A model generated the notes under the pieces. The model was not told the origin of the DNA, made no database searches, and saw only the letters and a program-made list of their open reading frames with translations. Of a DNA stretch of 64,000 nt, positions 35,045 to 44,936 are shown one piece after another (within the stretch, counting starts at the first letter, position 1; each line of letters begins with the position of its first letter). Location of the stretch: NCBI RefSeq assembly GCF_001421245.1, contig NZ_LMKE01000001.1:727511-791510 (forward strand), given 5' to 3'. The translations under genes were made by a program, and so were the position numbers. This DNA is from Sphingomonas sp. Leaf10 (GTDB lineage: Bacteria > Pseudomonadota > Alphaproteobacteria > Sphingomonadales > Sphingomonadaceae).

Positions 35045-36304
35045 ATGGAACGGCGGGGACAACCATTGGCGCGCGACGCGATGGCCTATGTTCTGGCGGG
35101 CGGACGCGGCAGCCGGTTGTTCGAGATGACCGACACCCGCGCCAAGCCGGCCGTCTATTTTGGGGGCAAGAGCCGGATCATCGATTTCGCGCTGTCGAAC
35201 GCGATCAATTCGGGCATCCGCCGCATCGGTGTAGCGACTCAGTACAAGGCGCACAGTCTGATCCGGCATTTGCAGCGCGGCTGGAACTTCCTGCGCCCCG
35301 AACGCAACGAGAGTTTCGACATCCTGCCCGCCAGCCAGCGGATCAGCGAGTTTCAATGGTATGAGGGCACCGCCGATGCGGTGTTCCAGAATATCGATAT
35401 CATCCAGAGCTATAGTCCGGAGTATATGGTCATCCTTGCCGGGGACCATATCTACAAGATGGATTACGAGCTGATGCTCCAGCAGCATGTCGACACCGGT
35501 GCCGACGTGACGGTGGCGTGCATGGAAGTCCCGCGAATGGAGGCAGTCGGCTTCGGCGTGATGCATGTCGATGCGCAGGACCGGATCATCGATTTCGTCG
35601 AAAAGCCCAAGGATCCGCCGGCCATCCCGGGACAGCCCGACCGGGCGCTTGCCAGTCTCGGCATCTATGTGTTCCGCACCAAATTACTGTTCGAGGAACT
35701 GCGCCGCGATGCCGATACGAAGGATTCGAGCCGAGATTTCGGCAAGGATCTGATCCCGTGGCTGGTCAAGCACGGCCATGCGCAGGCGCACCGCTTCTCG
35801 GCATCCTGCGTGCGCAGCCCCGAGGAGCCACGCGCTTATTGGCGCGACGTGGGGACGGTCGACGCCTATTGGGAAGCGAACATCGACCTGACCGATGTGG
35901 TCCCCGAACTCGATCTGTACGACGGGACGTGGCCGCTGTGGACCTATTCGGAGATCACGCCACCCGCCAAGTTCGTCCACGATGTCGATGGACGGCGGGG
36001 CAGCGCGGTATCCAGCCTAGTCTCCGGCAATTGCATCGTGTCGGGATCGAGCATCCATCGCAGCCTGCTCAGCACCGGCGTCCGCGCGCACAGCTATAGC
36101 AACATCGATGAATCGGTGATCCTGCCGATGACCCGCATCGGGCGCGGCGCGCGGCTGACGCGGTGCGTGGTCGATGCCGGGGTTACCATTCCGGACGGGC
36201 TGGTCGTCGGCGAGGATCCGGTGATCGACGGCCACCGCTTCCGCCGGACCGAACGCGGCATCTGTCTGATCACGCAGCCGATGATCGACCGGCTGGAACT
36301 GTAA
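35045..36304 (+). CDS. glgC: Glucose-1-phosphate adenylyltransferase
   Basis: A 419-residue ADP-glucose pyrophosphorylase, the committed step of glycogen synthesis. The nucleotide loop [42 protein letters not shown] and VEKPKDPP are present, with a left-handed helix domain at the C-terminus. GGGGAGAG precedes the ATG; the gap after glgB is 15 bases. Like its relatives it is probably regulated by glycolytic intermediates, although the effector is not visible in the sequence. Confidence 0.95.
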   Translation: MERRGQPLARDAMAYVLAGGRGSRLFEMTDTRAKPAVYFGGKSRIIDFALSNAINSGIRRIGVATQYKAHSLIRHLQRGWNFLRPERNESFDILPASQRISEFQWYEGTADAVFQNIDIIQSYSPEYMVILAGDHIYKMDYELMLQQHVDTGADVTVACMEVPRMEAVGFGVMHVDAQDRIIDFVEKPKDPPAIPGQPDRALASLGIYVFRTKLLFEELRRDADTKDSSRDFGKDLIPWLVKHGHAQAHRFSASCVRSPEEPRAYWRDVGTVDAYWEANIDLTDVVPELDLYDGTWPLWTYSEITPPAKFVHDVDGRRGSAVSSLVSGNCIVSGSSIHRSLLSTGVRAHSYSNIDESVILPMTRIGRGARLTRCVVDAGVTIPDGLVVGEDPVIDGHRFRRTERGICLITQPMIDRLEL

Positions 36305-36317
36305 TGTGCCGCTCTGA

Positions 36318-36455
36318 AATCCTCCCCGTCACGCGGAGAGCGAGACCGTCCGGAGGACGGCGGAGGGGCGTGTCCACGAATGGCGCCGGTGGGGGTGAGG
36401 CGACGCCCCTCCACCAGCCTGTGGCTGGTCCCCCTTCTCGCATAGCGGGGAGGAT
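36318..36455. repeat. Palindromic repeat family B, copy 1
   Basis: About 138 bases starting ATCCTCCCCGTCACGCGG and ending CATAGCGGGGAGGAT, with ACCGTCCGGAGGACGG and CACCAGCCTGTGGCTGG sub-hairpins. It separates glgC from glgA. Its last bases, GGGGAGG at 36447-36453, lie six bases before the glgA start and are the only Shine-Dalgarno there. The second copy is at 41132-41268. Confidence 0.85.
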
Positions 36456-36459
36456 GTAG

Positions 36460-37875
36460 GTGCGTGTCCTTTCGGTTGCGTCGGAAGCATATCCGCTGGT
36501 CAAGACCGGCGGTCTCGCCGATGTCGTCGGTGCGCTTCCCACGGCACTCGCGCCGCATGGCGTCGCGACGACGACCCTGCTCCCGGGCTATCCTTCGGTC
36601 CTGAAGCATCTGGGCAGAGCGAAGCCGGTCCATCGCTGGGACGACCTGCTCGGATCGCCGGCCCGGCTGATCGAGGGTAAGATCGACGGGCATCCGCTGC
36701 TGGTCCTCGACGCGCCCGACCTGTTTGCGCGCGATGGCGGCCCCTATGCCGATGCGACCGGACGCGATTGGAGCGACAATTGGCGGCGTTTCGCCGCGCT
36801 GGGGCGGGCAGTGGCGGATATCGCTCCCCGGTTCGACCTGCTGCATGCCCATGACTGGCAGGGGGCGATGGCCCCGGCCTATCTGCGCTATGCCGGCGCC
36901 ACCGTGCCGAGCGTCCTGACGATCCACAACATCGCCTTTCAGGGCCGCTACGACGCCAGCGTCTTTGCGGGGCTGGAACTGCCGGATACGGCGTTCTCGC
37001 TGGACGGGGTCGAATATTATGGCGGGGTCGGTCTGCTGAAGGCCGGATTGGCGTCCGCCGATGCCATCACCACCGTATCGCCAAGCTATGCCGAAGAAAT
37101 CCGAAGCAGCGAGTTCGGCATGGGGTTGGAAGGATTGATAGAAGCACGGCGTGACCGGGTAAGCGGGATCGTCAACGGTATCGATCCGGCAATCTGGTCG
37201 CCCGGCGGGGATACCGCCCTGCCCGCCCCCTATACGACGCGGAACCTGTCGCGCCGCCGGACCAACAAGCGTGCCGTCGAGGCCGCGTTCGATCTCAATC
37301 GCGGCGACGGGCCGATCTTCATCGTGGTCAGCCGCCTGACGTGGCAAAAGGGCATGGACGTGCTCGCCGACTGCCTCGACGCACTGGTAGCGATGGGCGG
37401 GCGGCTGGCCCTGCTCGGATCGGGCGATGCCGCATTGGAAGGCGCATTCATGGCGGCGCGTAGCCGACACCCGGGACGCGTCGGCGTGCGGATCGGCTAT
37501 GACGAGGCGCTGTCGCATCTGTTGCAGGGTGGCGGGGATGCTATCCTGATCCCGTCGCGCTTCGAACCGTGCGGTCTGACGCAGCTATATGGCCTCGCTT
37601 ATGGCTGTGTGCCGGTGGTGGCGCGGACCGGCGGGTTGGCCGATACGGTCATCGACGCCAACGAAGCGGCGGTGGCGGCGGGCGTGGCAACCGGCGTTCA
37701 GTTCGCTTCGGTAACCGCGGATGGACTGCTGCACGCGCTGCGGCGAACGATGACGCTTTATGCCCGCCCGGATTCGTGGACGACCATGCAGAAACAGGGG
37801 ATGCGCGCGGACTTCTCCTGGAAGCGGAGCGGCGCACGCTATGCCGAACTCTATCGCAGCCTGACCACCAAGTGA
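36460..37875 (+). CDS. glgA: Glycogen synthase (ADP-glucose)
   Basis: A 471-residue GT5 synthase that extends alpha-1,4-glucan from ADP-glucose. The N-terminal ADP-glucose motif [15 protein letters not shown] (Lys15), [20 protein letters not shown] and the C-terminal [18 protein letters not shown] with [10 protein letters not shown] are present. The start is GTG at 36460; its Shine-Dalgarno GGGGAGG belongs to the family B repeat immediately upstream. The stop overlaps the glgX start by four bases. Confidence 0.95.
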   Translation: MRVLSVASEAYPLVKTGGLADVVGALPTALAPHGVATTTLLPGYPSVLKHLGRAKPVHRWDDLLGSPARLIEGKIDGHPLLVLDAPDLFARDGGPYADATGRDWSDNWRRFAALGRAVADIAPRFDLLHAHDWQGAMAPAYLRYAGATVPSVLTIHNIAFQGRYDASVFAGLELPDTAFSLDGVEYYGGVGLLKAGLASADAITTVSPSYAEEIRSSEFGMGLEGLIEARRDRVSGIVNGIDPAIWSPGGDTALPAPYTTRNLSRRRTNKRAVEAAFDLNRGDGPIFIVVSRLTWQKGMDVLADCLDALVAMGGRLALLGSGDAALEGAFMAARSRHPGRVGVRIGYDEALSHLLQGGGDAILIPSRFEPCGLTQLYGLAYGCVPVVARTGGLADTVIDANEAAVAAGVATGVQFASVTADGLLHALRRTMTLYARPDSWTTMQKQGMRADFSWKRSGARYAELYRSLTTK

Positions 37876-39641
37876 CCCCCGGCGCCAGTCCGATCGCCGG
37901 CGGCACCCGCTTCGCCGTGCGTGCACGAGATGCCGCAACGATATGGCTGTGCCTGTTCGATGGTGATACCGAACGGCGTGTCGCGATGACACGCGATGGC
38001 GACTGGTTCGTCTGCAACGTCGCAGGGGTCGGTCCCGGACAGCATTATGGTTATCGCGCCGAGGGCGAATGGGCGCCAAGCGCCGGACGCTGGTTCGATC
38101 CGGCCAAACTGCTGGTCGATCCTTACGCAGTCGAGTTGGACCGGCGCTTTGCCTATGACCCGGCTTTGTCGCAGTTCGGCGCGGAGACTGCATCGATCGT
38201 TCCGCGGGCGATCGTGCCGACACCGGTCGAACCGGTGACATTCGATGGTCCACGCATCGATCCTGCGCGCCCGATCTACGAGTTGAATGTCCGTGGTTTC
38301 ACCATGCTGCACCCGGATGTGCCAGTGGCGCAGCGCGGGACGATCGCCGCGCTCGCCCACCCCTCGGTCATCGCCCATCTCCGGAAGATCGGCATCGGTG
38401 CGGTCGAACTGATGCCGATCGTCGCATGGATCGACGAACGGCATCTGCCGCCGCTGGGGCTGACCAATGCCTGGGGCTATAACCCGGTTGCGATGATGGC
38501 GATCGATCCCGGACTTGCGCCGGGCGGGGTCGCCGAACTGCGCGACACGATCGCGGCACTGCATGCGGCCGATATCGGAGTGATCCTCGACGTCGTGTTC
38601 AACCATAGTGGCGAGAGCGACGTTCACGGCCCGGTCCTGTCGCTGCGCGGGCTGGACAATCGCAGCTATGCCCATGCGCCGGACGGCAGCCTCATCAACG
38701 ATACCGGTACCGGCAATACGCTGGACGCCGGGGACGCAGGGGTTCGCGACCTGATCATCGCATCGCTGCGCCATTTCGCGGCACTCGGTGTCGACGGGTT
38801 CCGCTTCGATCTGGCGCCGGTCATTGCTCGCTCGCCCGGGTTCGACGCCAGGGCACCGATCTTTGCCGCGATCGCCGCCGACCCGCTGCTGGCGGACCGG
38901 GTGATGATTGCCGAGCCATGGGATATCGGTCCGGGCGGCTATCAGCTTGGGCAGTTTCCGGCCGATTGGCTCGAATGGAACGACCGCTATCGCGACGATG
39001 TCCGCCGGTTCTGGCGCGGCGATGGTGTCGTCGGCACCCTGGCGACACGGATCATGGGATCGACCGACATTTTCGGATCGCCGACCCGCAGCGTCAATTT
39101 CCTTGCCGCACATGACGGCTTCACCCTCGCCGACCTCGTGTCGCATGTCGATCGCCACAACCACGCCAATGGCGAGGATAACCGCGACGGGCATGGCGAC
39201 AATCTGTCGTGGAACCACGGTGTCGAAGGGGCAACCGACAACCCCGCAGTCACCGCAGCCCGCGCGGCCGACCTGCAGGCTCTGCTGGCAACCCTGTTCG
39301 TGACGCGCGGCCATATCCAGTTGACCGCAGGCGACGAATTCGGCCGCAGTCAGCAGGGTAACAACAACGCCTATGCGCAGGATAACAGGATCACCTGGGT
39401 CGACTGGAGCGCGCGCGACGTCGCGCTGGAGGACCATGTCGCCGACCTCGCCCGCTGGCGGCGCGAGCGGCCGGCGGTGTTCGATCGGGCCGTACCGGAT
39501 CAGGCGACATGGCTGACGCTCGACGGCGAACCGATGACGCCCGAACGCTGGGAAGCAAGCGACTGTCCCGGCTTCGAACTTCGTTTGCGCGGCGCGTCGA
39601 TCCGGATCGATCGCGCCGGGCGGACGGTCACGCTGGGTTAG
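37872..39641 (+). CDS. glgX: Glycogen debranching enzyme
   Basis: A 589-residue GH13 debranching enzyme: N-terminal CBM48-like domain ([17 protein letters not shown]), [15 protein letters not shown], nucleophile Asp in [10 protein letters not shown], acid Glu in IAEPWDIG and Asp in [14 protein letters not shown], with NHGVEG and [15 protein letters not shown] loops typical of GlgX. It cleaves alpha-1,6 branches left by phosphorylase. It is somewhat shorter than E. coli GlgX (about 657 residues). It starts at a GTG overlapping the glgA stop and overlaps the convergent MFS gene by 14 bases. Confidence 0.92.
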   Translation: MTPGASPIAGGTRFAVRARDAATIWLCLFDGDTERRVAMTRDGDWFVCNVAGVGPGQHYGYRAEGEWAPSAGRWFDPAKLLVDPYAVELDRRFAYDPALSQFGAETASIVPRAIVPTPVEPVTFDGPRIDPARPIYELNVRGFTMLHPDVPVAQRGTIAALAHPSVIAHLRKIGIGAVELMPIVAWIDERHLPPLGLTNAWGYNPVAMMAIDPGLAPGGVAELRDTIAALHAADIGVILDVVFNHSGESDVHGPVLSLRGLDNRSYAHAPDGSLINDTGTGNTLDAGDAGVRDLIIASLRHFAALGVDGFRFDLAPVIARSPGFDARAPIFAAIAADPLLADRVMIAEPWDIGPGGYQLGQFPADWLEWNDRYRDDVRRFWRGDGVVGTLATRIMGSTDIFGSPTRSVNFLAAHDGFTLADLVSHVDRHNHANGEDNRDGHGDNLSWNHGVEGATDNPAVTAARAADLQALLATLFVTRGHIQLTAGDEFGRSQQGNNNAYAQDNRITWVDWSARDVALEDHVADLARWRRERPAVFDRAVPDQATWLTLDGEPMTPERWEASDCPGFELRLRGASIRIDRAGRTVTLG

Positions 39642-41127
39642 GTTCGCGCACCCGCAGCATCGCGACCGCCGCCAGCGCCATCACCGTCGCGGCGACCAGC
39701 ATGGTATAGGCCGGGTTGGCCGGAAACCATGTCTTGATGACCCCGCCCATCACCGTCGCGACGATGAGCTGCGGCAGGACGATGAAGAAATTGAAGATGC
39801 CCATATACACGCCCAGCTTGCGCTGCGGCAGCGCGTTGGCGAGCAGCACATAGGGCATGGTCAGCACCGATGCCCATGCGATACCGATGCCGATCATCGG
39901 CAGGATCATCGCCATCCGGTCATGGGTTACGAAAATGCCGATATAGGCCGCCGCCCCGATCGCGAGGCAGAGCAGATGCGTCCGCGCCGCGCCGATCGCC
40001 TTCGCCAGCACCGGCAGCGCGAACGCCGCCACCGCCGCGACGCCCGAATAGATGGCGAACAGCACCCCGACCCAGCTACCCGCCTGATTATAGCCATCCG
40101 ACGTCGGATCGATGGTGCCCCACACCTGCTGCGCGATCACCGGCGTGGTATAGACCCACATGATGATGAGCGCGCCCCACGTAAAGAACTGAACCAGCGC
40201 GAGGCGGCGCATCGTATCGGGCATCGTCGCCAGATCGGCGATGATGTGGCCGAGCACATTGTCTCCGCGCCCGCTTCGGACCAGTGCGCCCGACACGAGC
40301 TGCGCGAGGCCGTAGAGCGCAATGCCGGCGGCGACGAAATAGGCTTCGCGTCCGCTTTCCAGCGCGCCGGTCCGCTCGGTCCATGCGATCAGCAGCGCGA
40401 CGACGATGCCGCCCATGATCCACAACGGCCCGCGCTGCGGCACGACGGGCGGCACATGGTCGGCAGGCTCCTCCGCCTCCTCGCCGAACGCCGCCAGTTC
40501 GGCCGGGCTGTATTCGCGGACGCTCAGCACCGTCCACAAAACCGCTGCGAGCAGCATCACGCCACCGAAATAGAATCCGTAGCGAACGGCATCCGGCACC
40601 TGACCCGCAGGCGCGGCGTTGCTGACCCCGAATACCTTTTCGAGGACGTAGGGCGCGATGCTGGCGACGACCGCGCCTGCGCCGATGAACCACGTCTGGA
40701 ACGCATAGCCCGCCGGGCGCTGTCTAGGCGCAAGCATGTCGCCGACAAAGGCACGGAACGGCTCCATCGACACGTTGAGCGACGCATCGAGGATCCACAA
40801 CGTCATCGCGGCGGCGAGGATGCTCGGTGAATTCGGCATGAAGAACAGCGCGCCGGTGCACAGGATCGCCCCGACCAGAAAATACGGCCGCCTGCGCCCC
40901 AGCCGCCCCCAGGTCCGGTCGGAATAATGACCGATCAGTGGTTGCACCAGCAGTCCGGTCAGCGGTGCCGCGATCCACATCAGCCCCAATTGGTCGATCG
41001 GGGTGCCGAGCGACTGAAAGATACGGCTGGCATTGGCGTTCTGCAGCGCGAAGCCGATCTGGATGCCGAAGAAGCCGAACGAGATATTCCAAAGCTGGGC
41101 GAAGCCGAGCGTCGGGCGGGTCTGCAT
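39628..41127 (-). CDS. MFS maltose/maltodextrin transporter
   Basis: A 499-residue, 12-helix MFS protein of the SLC45/sucrose-maltose type: LWNISFGFFGIQIGFALQNANASR, WIAAPLTGLLVQPLIGHYSD and GRRRPYFLVGA are typical. It would bring maltose or small maltodextrins into the cytoplasm, downstream of the GH97 and GH13 genes on the same strand. The ATG at 41127 is six bases after GGGGAGG, which is the end of a family B repeat. This is the last gene of the maltodextrin unit. Confidence 0.87.
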   Translation of the reverse strand: MQTRPTLGFAQLWNISFGFFGIQIGFALQNANASRIFQSLGTPIDQLGLMWIAAPLTGLLVQPLIGHYSDRTWGRLGRRRPYFLVGAILCTGALFFMPNSPSILAAAMTLWILDASLNVSMEPFRAFVGDMLAPRQRPAGYAFQTWFIGAGAVVASIAPYVLEKVFGVSNAAPAGQVPDAVRYGFYFGGVMLLAAVLWTVLSVREYSPAELAAFGEEAEEPADHVPPVVPQRGPLWIMGGIVVALLIAWTERTGALESGREAYFVAAGIALYGLAQLVSGALVRSGRGDNVLGHIIADLATMPDTMRRLALVQFFTWGALIIMWVYTTPVIAQQVWGTIDPTSDGYNQAGSWVGVLFAIYSGVAAVAAFALPVLAKAIGAARTHLLCLAIGAAAYIGIFVTHDRMAMILPMIGIGIAWASVLTMPYVLLANALPQRKLGVYMGIFNFFIVLPQLIVATVMGGVIKTWFPANPAYTMLVAATVMALAAVAMLRVREPNPA

Positions 41128-41131
41128 CTAA

Positions 41132-41268
41132 ATCCTCCCCATTCATGGGGAGGGGGACCGTCCGCAGGACGGTGGAAGGGCGTGCCCCAAATGCCACCGT
41201 TGCGTTCGGGCCTATCCCCCTCCACCACCGCCTTTCGCGGCGGTCCCCTCCCCGCGCGCGGGGCGGAT
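41132..41268. repeat. Palindromic repeat family B, copy 2
   Basis: About 137 bases, ATCCTCCCCATTCATGGGG at one end and CGCGCGGGGCGGAT at the other, with an inner ACCGTCCGCAGGACGGT hairpin as in copy 1. It lies between the GH97 gene and the MFS gene on the minus strand. The bases at 41134-41140 read GGGGAGG on that strand and serve as the MFS gene's Shine-Dalgarno. Confidence 0.85.
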
Positions 41269-41271
41269 TTG

Positions 41272-43314
41272 TTATCGTCTCTTCGCTGCCACGAAACGGA
41301 TCGCTTCGCCACCGCCGGGTGCCAGCGCGATCGTCATCATGTCGCCCTTCTTCACCTGCCGCTGTTCGATCGTGATCGAATGGCGCGCATCAGTGCGGTA
41401 GTCGGCACCCGGACCATCGCGATAGATTTCGGCGGTATAGGTCTTGCCGGCGTCGAGGAAGTCGAGCTTCACCGTCGAACTGCGCGCCTCTTCGTCGCCG
41501 ATCGCGCCCAGATACCAGTCGGTGCTGCCAGCCGCCTTGCGCACGATCGTCGCATAGTCGCCGACCTCGCCATTCAGCACGCGCGTGTCGGACCAGTCGG
41601 TCGGCACGTCGCGGATGAACTTGAAGGCTTGCGGGTAGCGGGCATAGTTTTCCGGCGTATCGGCCGCCATCACGACCGGCGAATACAGCACGACGTACAG
41701 CGCCAATTGCTTGGCGATCGTCGACTTGATCGCGCTGCCATTGCTGCCGGTCAGGCTGAGCACGCCCGGCGTGAAGTCCATCGGTCCGCCCAGAAACTGG
41801 GTAAAGACCATGTTCGCCTCATGCTCGGGCGGGTTCTTGCCACCCTCCCACGCATTATATTCCATGCCGCGCCCGCCTTCGCGGCTCAGCCAGTTGGGGT
41901 AGGTGCGGCGCAGGCCGGTGTCCTTGACCGGTTCGTGGCTGTCGATCGACACCTTGTAGCGCGCCGCTGCGTCAAGGACACGCTGGTGGTGGTTCACCAT
42001 CCATTGTCCTTCATGCCATTCGCGGTGCTGCGACCCGTCGGCATCGACGCGCTCGATCTGGCCGGCATCGGTGACGTAGCCGGTCTTGACCACCCGCTCG
42101 CCATGATCGGCCGCCCATTTGAACGCGCTGTCGAGCTGCGCGTCGTAATGGCTCACTGAACCGCCGGTTTCGTGGTGGCCGATCAGACGAACGCCCTTCG
42201 ACTTCGCATAGGCCGCCAACGCTGCCGCATCGAAATCCGCGGTCGGTCCGCTGAAGTTCATGTCGTTACCGTTGCCCAGCCAATCGCCGTCCCAGCCGAC
42301 ATTCCAACCCTCGACCAGCACGCCCTGAATGCCGTTGGCGGCGGCGAAGTCGATATAGCGGCGGACATTGGCGGTGGTCGCGCCATGTTTCGGCCCGCGC
42401 GCCCAGGTCCAGTCACCCTTGATCATGTTCCACCACACGCCGACGAACTTGCCCGGCTGAATCCAGCTTGCGGTGTCGCCCAGCTTGTTGGGTTCGTTGA
42501 GGTTCAGCCCGATCCGGCTGGCATTGTAGAGGCCGGCGGCATCGTCGGCGATCGCGATCGTCCGCCATGGCGTCGAGAAACCGGCGGCGCGCGTCACCTT
42601 CGGACCGTTCGATCCCGGCGTCAGCACCGCGCGAAACGTCGTACCCTCCGAACGGGCGAGGTTCATCGCGGAATAGTCGGTCAGCGCCGCTTCATGGATC
42701 GCGACGTGGCGACCGCTGGCCAGCTTGACCGTCATCACCGTCTGCGCGGTACCGACCGCGTCGAGCGGCGTCTTGTTGTACAGATACTCCTCGCGGTTCC
42801 ATTCGAACGCCGGCTTCCACCATGCGGTGCCGGGTTCGGCGAAGGCGAACTGGGTCAGTTCGTCGGCGATGTTCGCCGTCGTGAGGTTCGGCTGTTTCGG
42901 CAGCGTGTAGCGAAAACCGACCCCGTCATCGAACAGGCGGAAGGTTACCGCCATCTCGCGCTTCAGATTCTTCGCCTCGCGAAAGGTGACCGTCAGTTCG
43001 GTATGGTTGTCGCGGATGGTCTTCCATTCACCGAACGGTTGCGTCCAGCTGCTGTCCGACCGGTCGCGCTTCGTTCCCGCCAGCGTCAACCCGCGCTCGA
43101 TCTTCGGCGCGTCGGTGAACAGGAAGCCGAGCTTGCTGTCGTTCAGCACGGCCTTGCCGTCCTTGGCGATCGAATAGCTCGGGCGGCCTTCGTTATCGAG
43201 GCTGACCGCAAGTGTCAGCTTGCCGTCGGGCGAGGCGGCTCGCGCGACGACCTCCGCAAAGGCGGGCGACGCCATCGCGGTCATGCCGGCAAGCGCCAGC
43301 GCCAGTTTCATCAT
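41272..43314 (-). CDS. GH97 alpha-glucosidase (SusB-like)
   Basis: A 680-residue GH97 enzyme with a signal peptide ending near residue 21 (AFAEV). The N-terminal beta-sandwich has SPDGKLTLAVSL; the barrel has VEGWNVGWDGDW, HHETGGSVSHYD, DSHEPVKDTGLRRTYPNW and EGGRGMEYNAWEG, which contain the Glu residues of the inverting subgroup. It hydrolyses maltooligosaccharides in the periplasm. Start ATG at 43314 or 43311 (Met-Met). It lies 17 bases after the GH13 gene and shares its transcript. Confidence 0.92.
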   Translation of the reverse strand: MMKLALALAGMTAMASPAFAEVVARAASPDGKLTLAVSLDNEGRPSYSIAKDGKAVLNDSKLGFLFTDAPKIERGLTLAGTKRDRSDSSWTQPFGEWKTIRDNHTELTVTFREAKNLKREMAVTFRLFDDGVGFRYTLPKQPNLTTANIADELTQFAFAEPGTAWWKPAFEWNREEYLYNKTPLDAVGTAQTVMTVKLASGRHVAIHEAALTDYSAMNLARSEGTTFRAVLTPGSNGPKVTRAAGFSTPWRTIAIADDAAGLYNASRIGLNLNEPNKLGDTASWIQPGKFVGVWWNMIKGDWTWARGPKHGATTANVRRYIDFAAANGIQGVLVEGWNVGWDGDWLGNGNDMNFSGPTADFDAAALAAYAKSKGVRLIGHHETGGSVSHYDAQLDSAFKWAADHGERVVKTGYVTDAGQIERVDADGSQHREWHEGQWMVNHHQRVLDAAARYKVSIDSHEPVKDTGLRRTYPNWLSREGGRGMEYNAWEGGKNPPEHEANMVFTQFLGGPMDFTPGVLSLTGSNGSAIKSTIAKQLALYVVLYSPVVMAADTPENYARYPQAFKFIRDVPTDWSDTRVLNGEVGDYATIVRKAAGSTDWYLGAIGDEEARSSTVKLDFLDAGKTYTAEIYRDGPGADYRTDARHSITIEQRQVKKGDMMTIALAPGGGEAIRFVAAKRR

Positions 43315-43331
43315 CCTCAACAGTCTGTTCC

Positions 43332-44936
43332 TTATGCTTCGTCGCAGATGGCGACGCGCGCCGCGAACGGGCCGAACCGGTCGCCATCCACGTCGCCAAT
43401 GGTTTCGATTGCGCGCCAGCCGGTACCAGCGGAAAACTGCGCCGGTGCATTCGACAGATTGAACACGCAAAGCATGCGCTGTCCGTCCAGCTCGCGTTCG
43501 AAGGCGAGGATCGCAGCGGAAGCCTCGACGATCGTCATGCTGCCCGAACGCAGTGCCGGATGGGCGTTGCGCAGGCGCAGGACATGGCGAGTGAAGTTGA
43601 GCAGCGAATGCGCGTCGGCTTCCTGTTTGTCGACGGCGAGCGGCCGATGTGTAGCGCCCGCAGGCAACCACGGCTTGCCCGCGCCGAAGCCGAGATTTTC
43701 GGCGTCGGCGACCCACGGCATCGGCGTGCGGGCACCGTCGCGCGACAGCGTCAGCGGCCAGTTGGCGATCGCCTCCGGATCCTGAAGATCCTCGAACGCG
43801 ATGTCGACCTGTGGCAGCCCCAGTTCCTCGCCATTGTACAGGAAAATGTTGCCGCGGAGACAGGCGAGCAGCAGCATCTTGACCCGCCCGAACGCATCGG
43901 CATCGGCACCTTCGGGCAGCCAGCGCGATACGGCACGCGGCGCGTCATGGTTTTCGAACGCCCAGCTCGGCCATGGCGAGCCTTCGTCCCACGGCTCGAT
44001 CGCGTCGCGCAGAATGCGCGGGCTAAGTTCGGGGGCGTAGAGAAAGTCGAAGCCATAGGCGGTGTTCAGCCGGTTGCCGCCGCCGCAGAACAGCTTCATC
44101 TCACGCGTCGCGTCGTCGCCGCCAATCTCGGCGACGGTGAAGCGGTCGCCGTCATAGCTGTCGAGCAACATTCGCACCCGTTCGAGGAACGCCGGAATGT
44201 CGGGATGGCTCTGGTTATACAGCTTGCGCTGGAAATCGAACGGGCGGGTCCGGGTCTTGCCGTTGCTCGGCATTGGCGGATTGTCGCGCAACTCGGGGTC
44301 GTGCATCGCAAAATTGATCGCGTCGAGCCGAAACCCGTCGACTCCGCGATCGAGCCAGAAGCGTGCGGTGTCGAGTAGCGCTTCCTGCAATTCCGCATCG
44401 TGCCCATGGAGTTGCGGCTGTTCCTTCAGGAAGTTGTGCAAATAATATTGGCCACGCCGCGCGTCCCACGTCCATGCCGGGCCACCGAACACCGACTGCC
44501 AGTTGCTGGGCGGCGAGCCATCGGGCTTCGCATCGGCCCAGACATACCAGTCGGCCTTCGGGTTGGTGCGGCTCGAGCGGCTCTCGACGAACCACGGATG
44601 CTCGTCGCTGGTGTGGGACCACACCTGGTCGATGATGATCTTCAGGTTCAACGCATGGGCACGAGCGATCAGGGCGTCGAAGTCGGCCAGCGTGCCGAAG
44701 ATCGGGTCGACATCGCAATAGTTTGCAACGTCATAGCCGAAGTCCTTCATCGGCGACGTGAAGAAGGGCGACAGCCAGATGGCATCGACGCCGAGCGACG
44801 CGACATGGTCGAGATGGGCGGTAATGCCGGGCAAATCGCCGATCCCGTCGCCATTGCTGTCGGCAAAGCTGCGCGGATAGATTTGGTAGATCGTCGCACC
44901 GTGCCACCAGCGGCGGGCATTCGCAGTCTCAGTCAT
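43332..44936 (-). CDS. GH13 alpha-glucosidase, cytoplasmic
   Basis: A 534-residue GH13 enzyme of the oligo-alpha-glucosidase group: WWHGATIYQIYPRSFADSN at the start, nucleophile Asp in DGFRLDAINFAMHD, acid Glu in FTVAEIGGDD and Asp in AFENHDAPRA, plus GRDGARTPMPW-like SRDGARTPMPWV. No signal peptide, so it should act on imported maltose or maltotriose. The ATG overlaps the upstream amylase stop by one base. The family can also attack other alpha-glucosides such as trehalose or sucrose. Confidence 0.9.
   Translation of the reverse strand: MTETANARRWWHGATIYQIYPRSFADSNGDGIGDLPGITAHLDHVASLGVDAIWLSPFFTSPMKDFGYDVANYCDVDPIFGTLADFDALIARAHALNLKIIIDQVWSHTSDEHPWFVESRSSRTNPKADWYVWADAKPDGSPPSNWQSVFGGPAWTWDARRGQYYLHNFLKEQPQLHGHDAELQEALLDTARFWLDRGVDGFRLDAINFAMHDPELRDNPPMPSNGKTRTRPFDFQRKLYNQSHPDIPAFLERVRMLLDSYDGDRFTVAEIGGDDATREMKLFCGGGNRLNTAYGFDFLYAPELSPRILRDAIEPWDEGSPWPSWAFENHDAPRAVSRWLPEGADADAFGRVKMLLLACLRGNIFLYNGEELGLPQVDIAFEDLQDPEAIANWPLTLSRDGARTPMPWVADAENLGFGAGKPWLPAGATHRPLAVDKQEADAHSLLNFTRHVLRLRNAHPALRSGSMTIVEASAAILAFERELDGQRMLCVFNLSNAPAQFSAGTGWRAIETIGDVDGDRFGPFAARVAICDEA

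Noticed and set aside
36318..36455. The family B repeats as CRISPR or tandem arrays
   Set aside because: Each site has a single long imperfect palindrome, without regularly spaced direct repeats or spacers; no cas gene is present.
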